DNA of 64,000 bases from Prevotella sp. UBA2456 (GTDB lineage: Bacteria > Bacteroidota > Bacteroidia > Bacteroidales > Bacteroidaceae). A model generated the notes under the pieces. That model was given only the letters and a program-made list of their open reading frames with translations. It searched no databases and was not told the DNA's origin. Location: the NCBI GenBank assembly GCA_002342415.1, contig DDPY01000024.1, forward strand, positions 1-64,000, read 5' to 3'. This document shows positions 25,371 to 37,955 of this stretch, piece by piece; position 1 is the first letter of the stretch; every line of letters starts with the position of its first letter. The position numbers were made by a program, and so were the translations under genes.

Positions 25371-27026
25371 TCATTCGTATTGATATAGCTTGATATGAAG
25401 TATTTTCCAGTCTCCACAGGCTATTCGGGCGTGCCGGCCCTGATGGTCTTGGTCGCCATTGTGACGTCTCAGGTAACGAAATTTCCCCGTTTCATCAATG
25501 CAAATTTCGTCTACCGACCCGATGCCGACCCGAGTGCCCTTGAATGTCAAATTCTCCAACGAACCTTGACTTTCTGTTTGCGTGGCTTTCAGCTCAAATC
25601 CGTCTTCGCCCAGCATCTTCTGCTCCTCGCGCGCTTTCTCGTAGTCGGAGGCAAAGGCTACCACTACGCCAGTTCCAGCCAGCAGGTATTCGTTGTCGGC
25701 CAGCTTCATCAGGATAGCACCGCCCTCAGGCCATTGCGAGCCGTTGGTGGCTCGCGGGTCCCAGGGCAGGGTGAAGTAGTGTCGGCAGGTGATGACTGTT
25801 CCGTTGTCGCTGATGATGCGCTCCTTGTCTTGCTGGTCGAAGAGCATACCCCAGGATGATTTACTATTTACGGATTTACTATTTGCGGATTTGTAGTTTG
25901 CAATTTGTCTTAGCAGGGCGTAGGCTTTGCTGACGCTTTCTGTCTCGCTCGGTGAAGCCTGGTCGATGGCAAAGGGCGAGAATCCTAACGCGTGGTGTTC
26001 GCCAAAGGCATACATTGCACGCGCCCCACTGTTCTCGCAGCAGCGGCTTTCGGGGATGAAGAGGCGGTTGTTCCACAGTGCATACTGGTCGGCCCATCCC
26101 TTGAATCCCGTATCATAGATGTCGGGAGCCAGACATAGCAGCTGGGGTGCTCCTGCATGCCAGAGGTCTATGAGGTGTGCCAGCGGTCCTGCCGAGGGGT
26201 ATTGGCCAGGACGACGGCCGCGACTGTTCATTGCTGCATTGACATAGAGTGGCATCATGGTGTATCGTCGGGCTGTCTCACACAGCCGCCCTACATAGCG
26301 GGCGTAGTAGTAGGCCATGAATATTTCGTCTGTGTGGATGTCGTCGCCAAACATCTCCTTCCACTCCTTTCCCTTGCCGGTATAGCGCCGGGCGAGCCAG
26401 GGGTGCAGGTGGTGGCGGTTTTTTCTCAGATAGCTGCTGAGCTCCTGTGGCACTCCTTTATGGTAGATAGCGTTAGCCAGTTCGGAGTGGTCGCGGGCCG
26501 ACTCCAGCATGCCGATCTCATTTTCTACCTGCATCATCGGCACCACGTCGGCGGCCGTCTGGCTCAGATGCTGCATCAGGGCTCCAAAGGCGCGATTGTC
26601 GGCCTGAAACACTTCTTCCGAGAAACAGCTGGCAATTTCCAAGGGCTTTCCTTCCTCCGTGCGGGCTCGCGGAAATCGCCTGGTGTCCTGCTTGAACCAT
26701 AGTGGCGCATAGCACGACATCGAGTTTTTCCAGGCACCAAACCAGAGGAATACTATCTGCAGCCCATTCTCGCGTGCTCGCTGCACGGTGCGGTCTATGA
26801 GGGTGAAGTCGTAAGTCCCCTCTTGCGCTTCTATCAGTTCCCAGTAGGCGGGCACCAGCACGGTGTTCAGCCCTAATGTCTTCATGCGCGGTATTACCTC
26901 GTCAATATCCGCTGTCGAGGTGGCTGCCGAGTTGCTCAGCTCGCCTCCCAAGATAATCAGGTTGTCTTGCGCCCGCACTGCGATGACTGCCAGCAGGCAT
27001 AGTGCGAACAGTTGGATGCGTCTCAT
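25371..27026 (-). CDS. GH35-like beta-galactosidase with C-terminal DUF5597-like domain
   Basis: About 552 residues. A signal peptide (MRRIQLFALCLLAVIAVRAQ) marks the start at 27026; the open frame reaches 27167 but would overlap the GH2 gene, and ATG 27032 is also possible. The barrel has the GH35 acid/base Glu170 in VENEIG and nucleophile Glu326 in IPESRC, with AYWELIEAQEGTYDF and IVFLWFGAWKN typical of the family. The C-terminal half resembles DUF5597, which accompanies such enzymes. It should remove terminal beta-galactose, perhaps from substituted xylan or arabinogalactan, in the periplasm. It follows the GH2 gene by about 60 bases. Residues 371-390 are encoded by a low-complexity repeat (25858-25910) that looks like an insertion. 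Confidence 0.8.
   Translation of the reverse strand: MRRIQLFALCLLAVIAVRAQDNLIILGGELSNSAATSTADIDEVIPRMKTLGLNTVLVPAYWELIEAQEGTYDFTLIDRTVQRARENGLQIVFLWFGAWKNSMSCYAPLWFKQDTRRFPRARTEEGKPLEIASCFSEEVFQADNRAFGALMQHLSQTAADVVPMMQVENEIGMLESARDHSELANAIYHKGVPQELSSYLRKNRHHLHPWLARRYTGKGKEWKEMFGDDIHTDEIFMAYYYARYVGRLCETARRYTMMPLYVNAAMNSRGRRPGQYPSAGPLAHLIDLWHAGAPQLLCLAPDIYDTGFKGWADQYALWNNRLFIPESRCCENSGARAMYAFGEHHALGFSPFAIDQASPSETESVSKAYALLRQIANYKSANSKSVNSKSSWGMLFDQQDKERIISDNGTVITCRHYFTLPWDPRATNGSQWPEGGAILMKLADNEYLLAGTGVVVAFASDYEKAREEQKMLGEDGFELKATQTESQGSLENLTFKGTRVGIGSVDEICIDETGKFRYLRRHNGDQDHQGRHARIACGDWKILHIKLYQYE
25858..25910. repeat. AT-rich heptad-like repeat inside the GH35 gene
   Basis: Repeats of GATTTACTATTTACG and GATTTACTATTTGCG followed by GATTTGTAGTTTGCAATTT translate on the minus strand as NYKSANSKSVNSKSS, a low-complexity stretch between the barrel and the C-terminal domain. 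The same motif family occurs in non-coding DNA at 6475-6537 and 37918-37955. Confidence 0.6.
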
Positions 27027-27088
27027 AGTCATGTCTTCAGTTTTTAGTATGGTATGTAGGGGGAGGGGAAATTCAGGCTCCCTCGTCG

Positions 27089-30036
<2,948 letters not shown>

Positions 30037-30105
30037 TAGTACCGTTCACTTTGTCATCGGTATAAATGTTTGGTCATTAGTCAGCAGTCAATAAGAAAAA
30101 TCGAC

Positions 30106-30615
30106 TTAGACTGCTTGGCTGTGGTGATAGGGTGCCAGTTGTTGGCGCATTTGGCGACGGGCCTGCCCCAGACGGTTCTCTACTTGCTTGTAGGTCAGGG
30201 CCAGCTGGCGGGCAATGTCGCTCACCTTCAGTCCGTCGTAGATGTGCAGACGATAGATGCGTCCGCAGGCTTCAGGCAGCCGGGTCAGCGACTGCTCCAT
30301 GTGCTCCATTATCATCCGGGCAGAGAGGGAAGTCTCGATTTCTCCGATGAAATCGGCGTTTTTTGCGTGTTTTTCATATTCTTTGCAGACGTTTCGACGA
30401 CGAAAATAGTCGGCTATCTGGTGGCGTGCCATCGTGTAGACGAGGCTGGGAAGTGTGTTGGGCATGATGGGTTGACGGTGGGCAAGCAGGTGCAGGAAGA
30501 TGTCCTGCACTCTGTCTTGCGCCTCGTCGGCATCAGAGATGCGCACCGCGACGAAATGTACGATTTCATCGCGATGCTGAGTATAATAGTTGGATATAAG
30601 GTGATGGTTATTCAT
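30106..30615 (-). CDS. ECF-type RNA polymerase sigma-70 factor
   Basis: A 169-residue ECF sigma factor. Region 2 runs from about 1 to 75, with ADEAQDRVQDIFLHLL and YTMARHQIADYFRRR (core binding and -10 recognition); region 4 runs from about 110 to 165, with LPEACGRIYRLHIYDGLKVSDI and YKQVENRLGQARRQMR forming the helix-turn-helix. The ATG overlaps the last eight bases of xynB (ATGAATAA reads both as the end of xynB and as the start here), so translation is probably coupled. No anti-sigma or FecR-like gene is adjacent, unlike most Bacteroidota PUL sigma factors. It may direct transcription of the GH2-GH35 genes that follow or of the SusC operon; the target is unknown. Confidence 0.85.
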   Translation of the reverse strand: MNNHHLISNYYTQHRDEIVHFVAVRISDADEAQDRVQDIFLHLLAHRQPIMPNTLPSLVYTMARHQIADYFRRRNVCKEYEKHAKNADFIGEIETSLSARMIMEHMEQSLTRLPEACGRIYRLHIYDGLKVSDIARQLALTYKQVENRLGQARRQMRQQLAPYHHSQAV

Positions 30616-31609
30616 TCAACACTTTCTGGATGGTGCCGTCCTCGTTGTAGAACAGTCGCTGGGCTTTCAGTGAGCGCAGGTGCGTGATGTCGTTGGAGGG
30701 CACGCAGTCGTGATAGCACAGATACCACTGTCCCTTGAACTCTACGATGCTGTGGTGGGTGGTCCAGCCTACGACGGGGTCGAGCAGCACGCCCTGATAG
30801 GTGAATGGTCCGTAGGGTGAGTCGCCGATGGCATAGCAGAGGTAGTGGCTGTCGCCAGTAGAGTAGGAGAAGTAGTATTTACCGTTGTATTTGTGCATCC
30901 AGGAGGCCTCGAAGAAGCGGTGCGGGTCGCCAGCCTTCAGGGGGTCGCCGTCCTTGTCGACGATAAGGACAGGCCGCGGCGCTTCGGCAAACTGCTTCAC
31001 GTCGTCGCTCATGCGTACGACGAGGCTGGGCAGGGCAGGTACGTCTGCAGGACAGAAGAGCTGGGTCTTCTTGTCTGCGGCAGGACCGAGCACGACACCC
31101 TCGCTGGTGAGGCGCTGCGGGGCCTGATACCACTGCAGCTGTCCGCCCCAGAGTCCGCCGAAGTAGCAGTAGATTTGTCCGTCGTCGTCCTTGAACACGC
31201 AGGGGTCGATGCTGAACGAGCCTCTGATGGGCTCCTTTTCGGGCACGAACGGGCCCTCAGGGCGGTCGGCGACGGCTACGCCGAGGTGGAACACGCCGTT
31301 ATAGTCTTTGGCAGAGAAGATGAGGTAGTACTTACCGTCTTTCTCCACGCAGTCGTTGTCCCACATCTGCTTCTCGACCCAGGGCACCTGGTCTTCGTCG
31401 AGGATGACACCGTGATCGGTGACCTCGCCCTGTTCCAGATCGTCGAACGACAGCACGTGATAGTCCTTCATCTGGAAGTGGCCGCCGTCGTCGTCGAAGG
31501 CGTGTCCTGCCTCGCGGTCGTGGCTGGGATAGATGTAGAGTTTGCCGTTGAACACATTGGCTGAGGGGTCAGCCATATAGTCGCTGGGGAATAGATAACG
31601 TGGTTTCAT
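30608..31609 (-). CDS. xynB: GH43 beta-xylosidase/arabinofuranosidase
   Basis: A 333-residue GH43 enzyme, the full length for single-domain members. The five-bladed propeller triad is visible: base Asp14 in ADPSANVF, pKa-modulating Asp135 in SIDPCVF and acid Glu234 in FFEASWMHK. No signal peptide is present, so it acts in the cytoplasm on imported oligosaccharides. It lies 14 bases after the xynA stop and ends inside the start of the ECF sigma gene. Its content and order match xynB of the P. bryantii xylan cluster as I recall it; xylosidase versus arabinofuranosidase activity cannot be separated by eye. Confidence 0.88.
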   Translation of the reverse strand: MKPRYLFPSDYMADPSANVFNGKLYIYPSHDREAGHAFDDDGGHFQMKDYHVLSFDDLEQGEVTDHGVILDEDQVPWVEKQMWDNDCVEKDGKYYLIFSAKDYNGVFHLGVAVADRPEGPFVPEKEPIRGSFSIDPCVFKDDDGQIYCYFGGLWGGQLQWYQAPQRLTSEGVVLGPAADKKTQLFCPADVPALPSLVVRMSDDVKQFAEAPRPVLIVDKDGDPLKAGDPHRFFEASWMHKYNGKYYFSYSTGDSHYLCYAIGDSPYGPFTYQGVLLDPVVGWTTHHSIVEFKGQWYLCYHDCVPSNDITHLRSLKAQRLFYNEDGTIQKVLNE

Positions 31610-31623
31610 AAGCTGCTGTATTT

Positions 31624-32727
31624 TTATTTATATAGGTTGATGATGTCGTTGACGATGGCTTTCGGCTGATAGCTGCGGTCGAAGAGCAGGGGATAGTTGG
31701 TGCGTCCGGAGATGGGCCAATCGTTGAGCCACGAGTCGCCATCGCTCACGCCCCAGAGGTTGATGCGTCCTATCTTGTCGCGATGCCGGTAATAGATGTT
31801 GAAGAACTGGAGATAGCGCTTCTCTATCTGTCGGGCCACCTTTGCGGGAAGTCCGTTCTTATAGGGGTTCATCTTCTCCTGATACTCGAAGTTCTGGCTG
31901 ATCTCGGCACCTCCGAAGTTTTCGGGCGCGGGCAGCACGTTGAGGTCGAGCTCCGTCATATTGATTTTGACACCCAAGGCGGCAAAGGCCTCGATAGACT
32001 TTTCGTACTCCTTGAGATTGGGATAGTCGAGTCCGTTGTGGCTCTGCATGCCCACAGCATCGATGCGCAGACCCTTGTCCTTCAGCTTCTTGACCAGCTG
32101 GCATACTGCTTCGCGCTTGCCAGGTTTTGCCATCGAGTAGTCGTTGTAATACAGCTCCACCTCAGGGGCGGCCTCATGGGCATAGCGGAAGGCCAGCTCG
32201 ATGAACTCTTCGCCCAATATCTGGTAGTAGTAGGAATTGCGGAAGGAGCCGTCGTCCTCGATGGCCTCGTTCACCACATCCCATCCGCGAATCTTTCCGC
32301 GGAAGTGGCCTACTACGGTATAGATATGCTTGCGCATGCGCTCGCGCAGCACCTCTGGCTTCACCAGCTTGCCGTTCTTGTCGTGGAAGAACCACTTCGG
32401 AGCCTGTGAGTGCCAGACGAGGCAGTGGCCCATAGCCACCAAGTTATGCTGCTGGCAGTAGTCGATGAAGCGGTCGGCATCGCGGAAGTCGAACAGTCCC
32501 TCCTCGGGCTGCACCACCTCGCCCTTCATGCAGTTTTCGGGCACGGCAGTATTGAAATGCTTGTCGACGACGGCATCGGTCTGCGGACTCATGCCGTTGG
32601 ACTGGGTCACGTTGAGGGACGCACCGATGAGACAGTACTTGCCTACAACTTCTCGCAAGCTCTGTGCAAGCACGGTCTCCGATGCAAACACTACTAATAT
32701 TAAAACTACTAACCTAAAAAACTTCAT
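31624..32727 (-). CDS. xynA: GH10 endo-1,4-beta-xylanase, single-domain periplasmic
   Basis: About 367 residues with a signal peptide (MKFFRLVVLILVVFASETVL, then AQ) and no lipobox. The GH10 barrel is complete and uninterrupted: acid/base Glu154 in DVVNEAI, nucleophile Glu259 in MTELDLN, and the substrate residues in HCLVWHSQAPKWFF and WGVSDGDSWL. It cleaves xylan or large xylo-oligosaccharides in the periplasm after SusC/D import. I start it at the ATG at 32727, which gives a clean signal peptide and a seven-base gap to xynD; the frame is open to 32754 but that would overlap xynD. It corresponds to P. bryantii xynA. Confidence 0.92.
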   Translation of the reverse strand: MKFFRLVVLILVVFASETVLAQSLREVVGKYCLIGASLNVTQSNGMSPQTDAVVDKHFNTAVPENCMKGEVVQPEEGLFDFRDADRFIDYCQQHNLVAMGHCLVWHSQAPKWFFHDKNGKLVKPEVLRERMRKHIYTVVGHFRGKIRGWDVVNEAIEDDGSFRNSYYYQILGEEFIELAFRYAHEAAPEVELYYNDYSMAKPGKREAVCQLVKKLKDKGLRIDAVGMQSHNGLDYPNLKEYEKSIEAFAALGVKINMTELDLNVLPAPENFGGAEISQNFEYQEKMNPYKNGLPAKVARQIEKRYLQFFNIYYRHRDKIGRINLWGVSDGDSWLNDWPISGRTNYPLLFDRSYQPKAIVNDIINLYK

Positions 32728-32734
32728 ACTCAAT

Positions 32735-34153
32735 TTACTTGTTACGTTTCTCAATCTCGATGTTTATCTTGTCAATCACCTCGTCCGTCAGCTCATAGCG
32801 CGAGATGATGAACATAGCCAGACCTAACAGCAGGGCAGGAATGACGCAGACCAACCAGAGGATGCCCTGCTCGGCGAAAGTGGTCTGAACGGTCTCCTTG
32901 GCATTGAAACCCACATACGACAGCACCAGTCCGGGCACTACGCCGCCTAAGGCCATACCAGCCTTGAAGAAGATACCCGTCAGCGCATTCACGATGCCCG
33001 AGATGCGCTTGCCGGTGGTGTATTCGCCATAGGAGATGACCTCGGGCACCAGCGCCCACATGTATCCCGTAGCCACGATGACACCTGTAGACTTGATGAA
33101 CTGAGCCACATAGACTATCCACATCTGCGACTTCAGGGAGGGCACTACCGACACCACGTAGAGGATGGCCATACCCACGATGGCAATGGTGAGGAAGATG
33201 TTGAACATGCCGCGCTTGCCTACGGCTTTCTTGATGGCAGGCACCAAGGGCATGAAGATGAAGGCAGGCACGGAACCCAAGCCCATGAAGACGGCCAGCT
33301 GGTCGCTGGTGGCCTGCAGGTTGCACGTCATATAGTAGGAGCCGGCAGCATTGCCCACCGACATCATGGCGAAGGCTGTAATAAAGAAGAACGCCAGCAC
33401 GCGCAAGGGGCGGTTGCGCACAAACTCCGTCCACAGGTCGCTCACCTTCACGTCCTCCATATCCTTCGCATCCATCACCACGCGCTCCTTGGTCTGTGTG
33501 AAGCAGAAGAAGAGCAGCAGCATGCCTACAACGGCATAGATGCCCATCGTGGTAAACCAGGCGCTGGCAGCGTCGGGCGTATTGATGATAGCGTCGCCGC
33601 TGGCATCCTTCGGTGCGAAGGCGGCCACCACGAGGGGAATGCCCGAAGCCACGCACAGTCCTCCCACGTTGGCCAGAAACATACGCACGGAGGTCAGGGT
33701 GGTAATCTCGTCTGTATCGCGCGTGAGCGATGAGTTCAGTGCACCATAGGGCACATTTATTAAGGTATAGAGCATCGACATGCCCACATAGGTGACGTAG
33801 GCATAGACGAGCGAGGGTGCAAAGCCGTTCCAGAAGCACAGGATGGCGAATCCTGTCAGCGGGATGCCTCCCAATACCAGATAGCTGCGATACTTGCCTA
33901 ACTTGGGATTGTGCTTGTCGACATACGTTCCCACCAAGGGGTCCCAGAGCACATCCACCAGACGCACTACTAAGAACATCGTAGCAGCGTCTGCGGGGTC
34001 GAGTCCGTAGATGTTAGTGTAGAAGAACAGCAGGTACATGCTGATGGTCTGGTAAATCAGGTTCTGGGCCAAATCGCCAGAGCCAAAGCCGATACGCTGT
34101 ATCCAGGAGAGTTTGTAGAAACCTTTCGTCTCTTGTGTTTCGTTCATTGCCAT
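32735..34153 (-). CDS. xynD: GPH-family sugar:cation symporter
   Basis: About 472 residues with twelve membrane segments. The N-terminal FGSGDLAQNLIYQTISMYLL, the LVDVLWDPLVGTYVDKHNPK cation-site region and the KYRSYLVLGGIP loop are hallmarks of the glycoside-pentoside-hexuronide (MelB-like) family. It sits in the inner membrane and should import xylobiose, xylose or short oligomers with Na+ or H+. It is the first gene of the xynD-xynA-xynB-sigma operon, divergent from xynE. The open frame extends to 34189, but ATG 34153 or 34147 gives the normal N-terminus and places a TAACTTTG box (34187-34194 on this strand) upstream. It matches P. bryantii xynD. Confidence 0.88.
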   Translation of the reverse strand: MAMNETQETKGFYKLSWIQRIGFGSGDLAQNLIYQTISMYLLFFYTNIYGLDPADAATMFLVVRLVDVLWDPLVGTYVDKHNPKLGKYRSYLVLGGIPLTGFAILCFWNGFAPSLVYAYVTYVGMSMLYTLINVPYGALNSSLTRDTDEITTLTSVRMFLANVGGLCVASGIPLVVAAFAPKDASGDAIINTPDAASAWFTTMGIYAVVGMLLLFFCFTQTKERVVMDAKDMEDVKVSDLWTEFVRNRPLRVLAFFFITAFAMMSVGNAAGSYYMTCNLQATSDQLAVFMGLGSVPAFIFMPLVPAIKKAVGKRGMFNIFLTIAIVGMAILYVVSVVPSLKSQMWIVYVAQFIKSTGVIVATGYMWALVPEVISYGEYTTGKRISGIVNALTGIFFKAGMALGGVVPGLVLSYVGFNAKETVQTTFAEQGILWLVCVIPALLLGLAMFIISRYELTDEVIDKINIEIEKRNK

Positions 34154-34186
34154 TGTCGTTATAGGTTTTATTACGTTTTCTGGTTG

Positions 34187-34309
34187 CAAAGTTAGTGGTT
34201 TCCGTTGGAATGGACGTTTTCACATGTTACAAAAACTATCTTTATTTGTTTCATGCACAAAGAATTTGCATTTTTTAGGATGCTTCCAATATAAAAATGA
34301 CTATATTTG
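34187..34309. promoter_or_regulatory. Divergent promoter region of xynD and xynE
   Basis: TAACTTTG (34187-34194, minus) faces xynD and TATATTTG (34302-34309, plus) faces xynE. Neither has a good -33 TTG, as expected for promoters that need an activator such as XynR, which would bind in the 107 bases between them. Confidence 0.5.
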
Positions 34310-34323
34310 CAGAAAAATATCAA

Positions 34324-35973
34324 ATGCTTATGAAACGTACATCTCTTCTTATTCTACTCGCAGTGCTCGCCGTCGTGGGCGATGCCAAAGTGCTGCTGCC
34401 CCAGCTCTTCCAGTCGGGCATGGTGTTACAACGTGGAAAGACAATCCCCGTATGGGGGAAAGCCGACCCTCAGGAGAAAGTAATCATTCGCTGGAACAAG
34501 CACCAGTATGCTACCATAGCTGATGCGAATGGCCGCTGGCGCGTAGACCTGCCCAAGATGAAGGCTGGTGGACCCTACACGATGATGGTGAACGACGTAG
34601 TGCTGACCGATGTGATGGTAGGCGATGTCTGGCTGCTGTCCGGGCAGTCGAATATCGATGTCACTATTGAGCGCGTCTATCCGCAATATACCGATGAAAT
34701 CGACCATTTTGATTATCCTAAGGTGCGCTTGTTCCGTGTGCAGAACGAGACGAATACGCACGGTGTGCAGGACGACATCCGTCCGACGAGCATCAACTGG
34801 AAACCGCTGAACAAGCAGAACGCGTGGCTCTTCTCGGCCGTAGGCACCTTTCTGGGCAAGCGTATGCTGGAGAAGACGGGAGTGGCGCAGGGCATCATTG
34901 TCAACAGCTGGGGCGGCACGCCCATCGAGGCCTGGATATCAGCTGACTCGTTGATGCGTGACTATCCGCTGCAGGTGGAGAAAACCCGACTCTATCAGAA
35001 CGATGAAATGGTGAAGCTGCAACAGCAGTTCAACCAGCAGGCCGACCAGCGCTGGCGGCAGTTGCTGGATGCTGCCGACCCGGGTATTGCAGGGCGCTTT
35101 ACAGCCCTCGATTATGATGATCGTGCGTGGAAGACGGTTGACCAGTATCAGAATGAATGGGCCAAGCAGCACGGTCGCGGCATCGTGGGCAGCATCTGGC
35201 TCCGCCAGCATGTGCATATCGACAAAGCCCATGCGGGTAAGCCTGCCCGCCTGCTGTTAGGTACGCTCTTTGATGCCGACTTCACCTATGTCAACGGCAA
35301 GGAAGTGGGGCGCACCTACTATCAGTATCCTCCGCGCCGCTACGACATCCCTGAAGGGCTGCTCCGCGAGGGTGACAATGTGATTACCGTGCGTTTTGTC
35401 AACAAGTATGGAACGGTTCATTTCATAGAGGACAAGCCTTACCTGTTAGCCTTCGGAGACGACCGCTTCAGCCAGAATCCGATGCCCAAGGATGTGATTC
35501 CACTGAGCACCCGGTGGCTGCATCATGCGGGAGCCGAGATGCCTGCCTGTCCCAGTGGCGACGTGTCGCTGCAGAATATGGCTACCACGCTCTACAATGC
35601 TGTGCTCTATCCCTTGGCACCGTATGCACTGAGCGGCATTGTGTGGTATCAGGGTGAGTCGAACTCTGGAAATCCTGCTCCCTATGCCGACCTGCTACGC
35701 AAGCTGATGGGCAACTGGCGCGCACTATGGAAGGAGCCCACGATGCCTTTCTGTATCGTGCAGTTGGCCAAGTATATGTATCCTACGGATGCAGGATACA
35801 AGAACTGGCTCAAGCTGAGAGACCAGCAGCGCTTAGTGGCCGAAGGTGACCGCTATGCAGAAGCTGCCGACATCTTCGATTTGGGCGAGGAAAACGACAT
35901 TCATCCTCTGCGCAAGAAGGAGGTGGCCGAGCGTGTAGGCTTGTGCTTCGACAAACTGGTCTTTGGAAAATAG
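34324..35973 (+). CDS. xynE: Sialate-O-acetylesterase-like acetyl(xylan) esterase
   Basis: About 550 residues. Signal peptide MLMKRTSLLILLAVLAVVGDAK; block I LLSGQSNIDV supplies the nucleophile Ser, a central jelly-roll insert spans about residues 220-380, GIVWYQGESNSGNP is the oxyanion/Gly-Asn region, and DIHPLRKKEV near the end gives the Asp-His pair of the SGNH/SASA esterase family. In the xylan setting it should remove acetyl groups from xylan or its oligomers in the periplasm. The frame is open from 34297, but the -7 box TATATTTG overlaps those first codons, so ATG 34324 or 34330 is the real start. It is transcribed towards xynF and the two stop codons are only one base apart. It corresponds to P. 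bryantii xynE. Confidence 0.85.
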   Translation: MLMKRTSLLILLAVLAVVGDAKVLLPQLFQSGMVLQRGKTIPVWGKADPQEKVIIRWNKHQYATIADANGRWRVDLPKMKAGGPYTMMVNDVVLTDVMVGDVWLLSGQSNIDVTIERVYPQYTDEIDHFDYPKVRLFRVQNETNTHGVQDDIRPTSINWKPLNKQNAWLFSAVGTFLGKRMLEKTGVAQGIIVNSWGGTPIEAWISADSLMRDYPLQVEKTRLYQNDEMVKLQQQFNQQADQRWRQLLDAADPGIAGRFTALDYDDRAWKTVDQYQNEWAKQHGRGIVGSIWLRQHVHIDKAHAGKPARLLLGTLFDADFTYVNGKEVGRTYYQYPPRRYDIPEGLLREGDNVITVRFVNKYGTVHFIEDKPYLLAFGDDRFSQNPMPKDVIPLSTRWLHHAGAEMPACPSGDVSLQNMATTLYNAVLYPLAPYALSGIVWYQGESNSGNPAPYADLLRKLMGNWRALWKEPTMPFCIVQLAKYMYPTDAGYKNWLKLRDQQRLVAEGDRYAEAADIFDLGEENDIHPLRKKEVAERVGLCFDKLVFGK

Positions 35974-35974
35974 T

Positions 35975-37918
<1,944 letters not shown>

Positions 37919-37955
37919 GATTATTTGCTATTTTACAATTTATTATTTACGATTT

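Noticed and set aside
34297..34323. ATG 34297 as the start of xynE
   Set aside because: The -7 box TATATTTG at 34302-34309 overlaps these codons and the signal peptide only begins at 34324.
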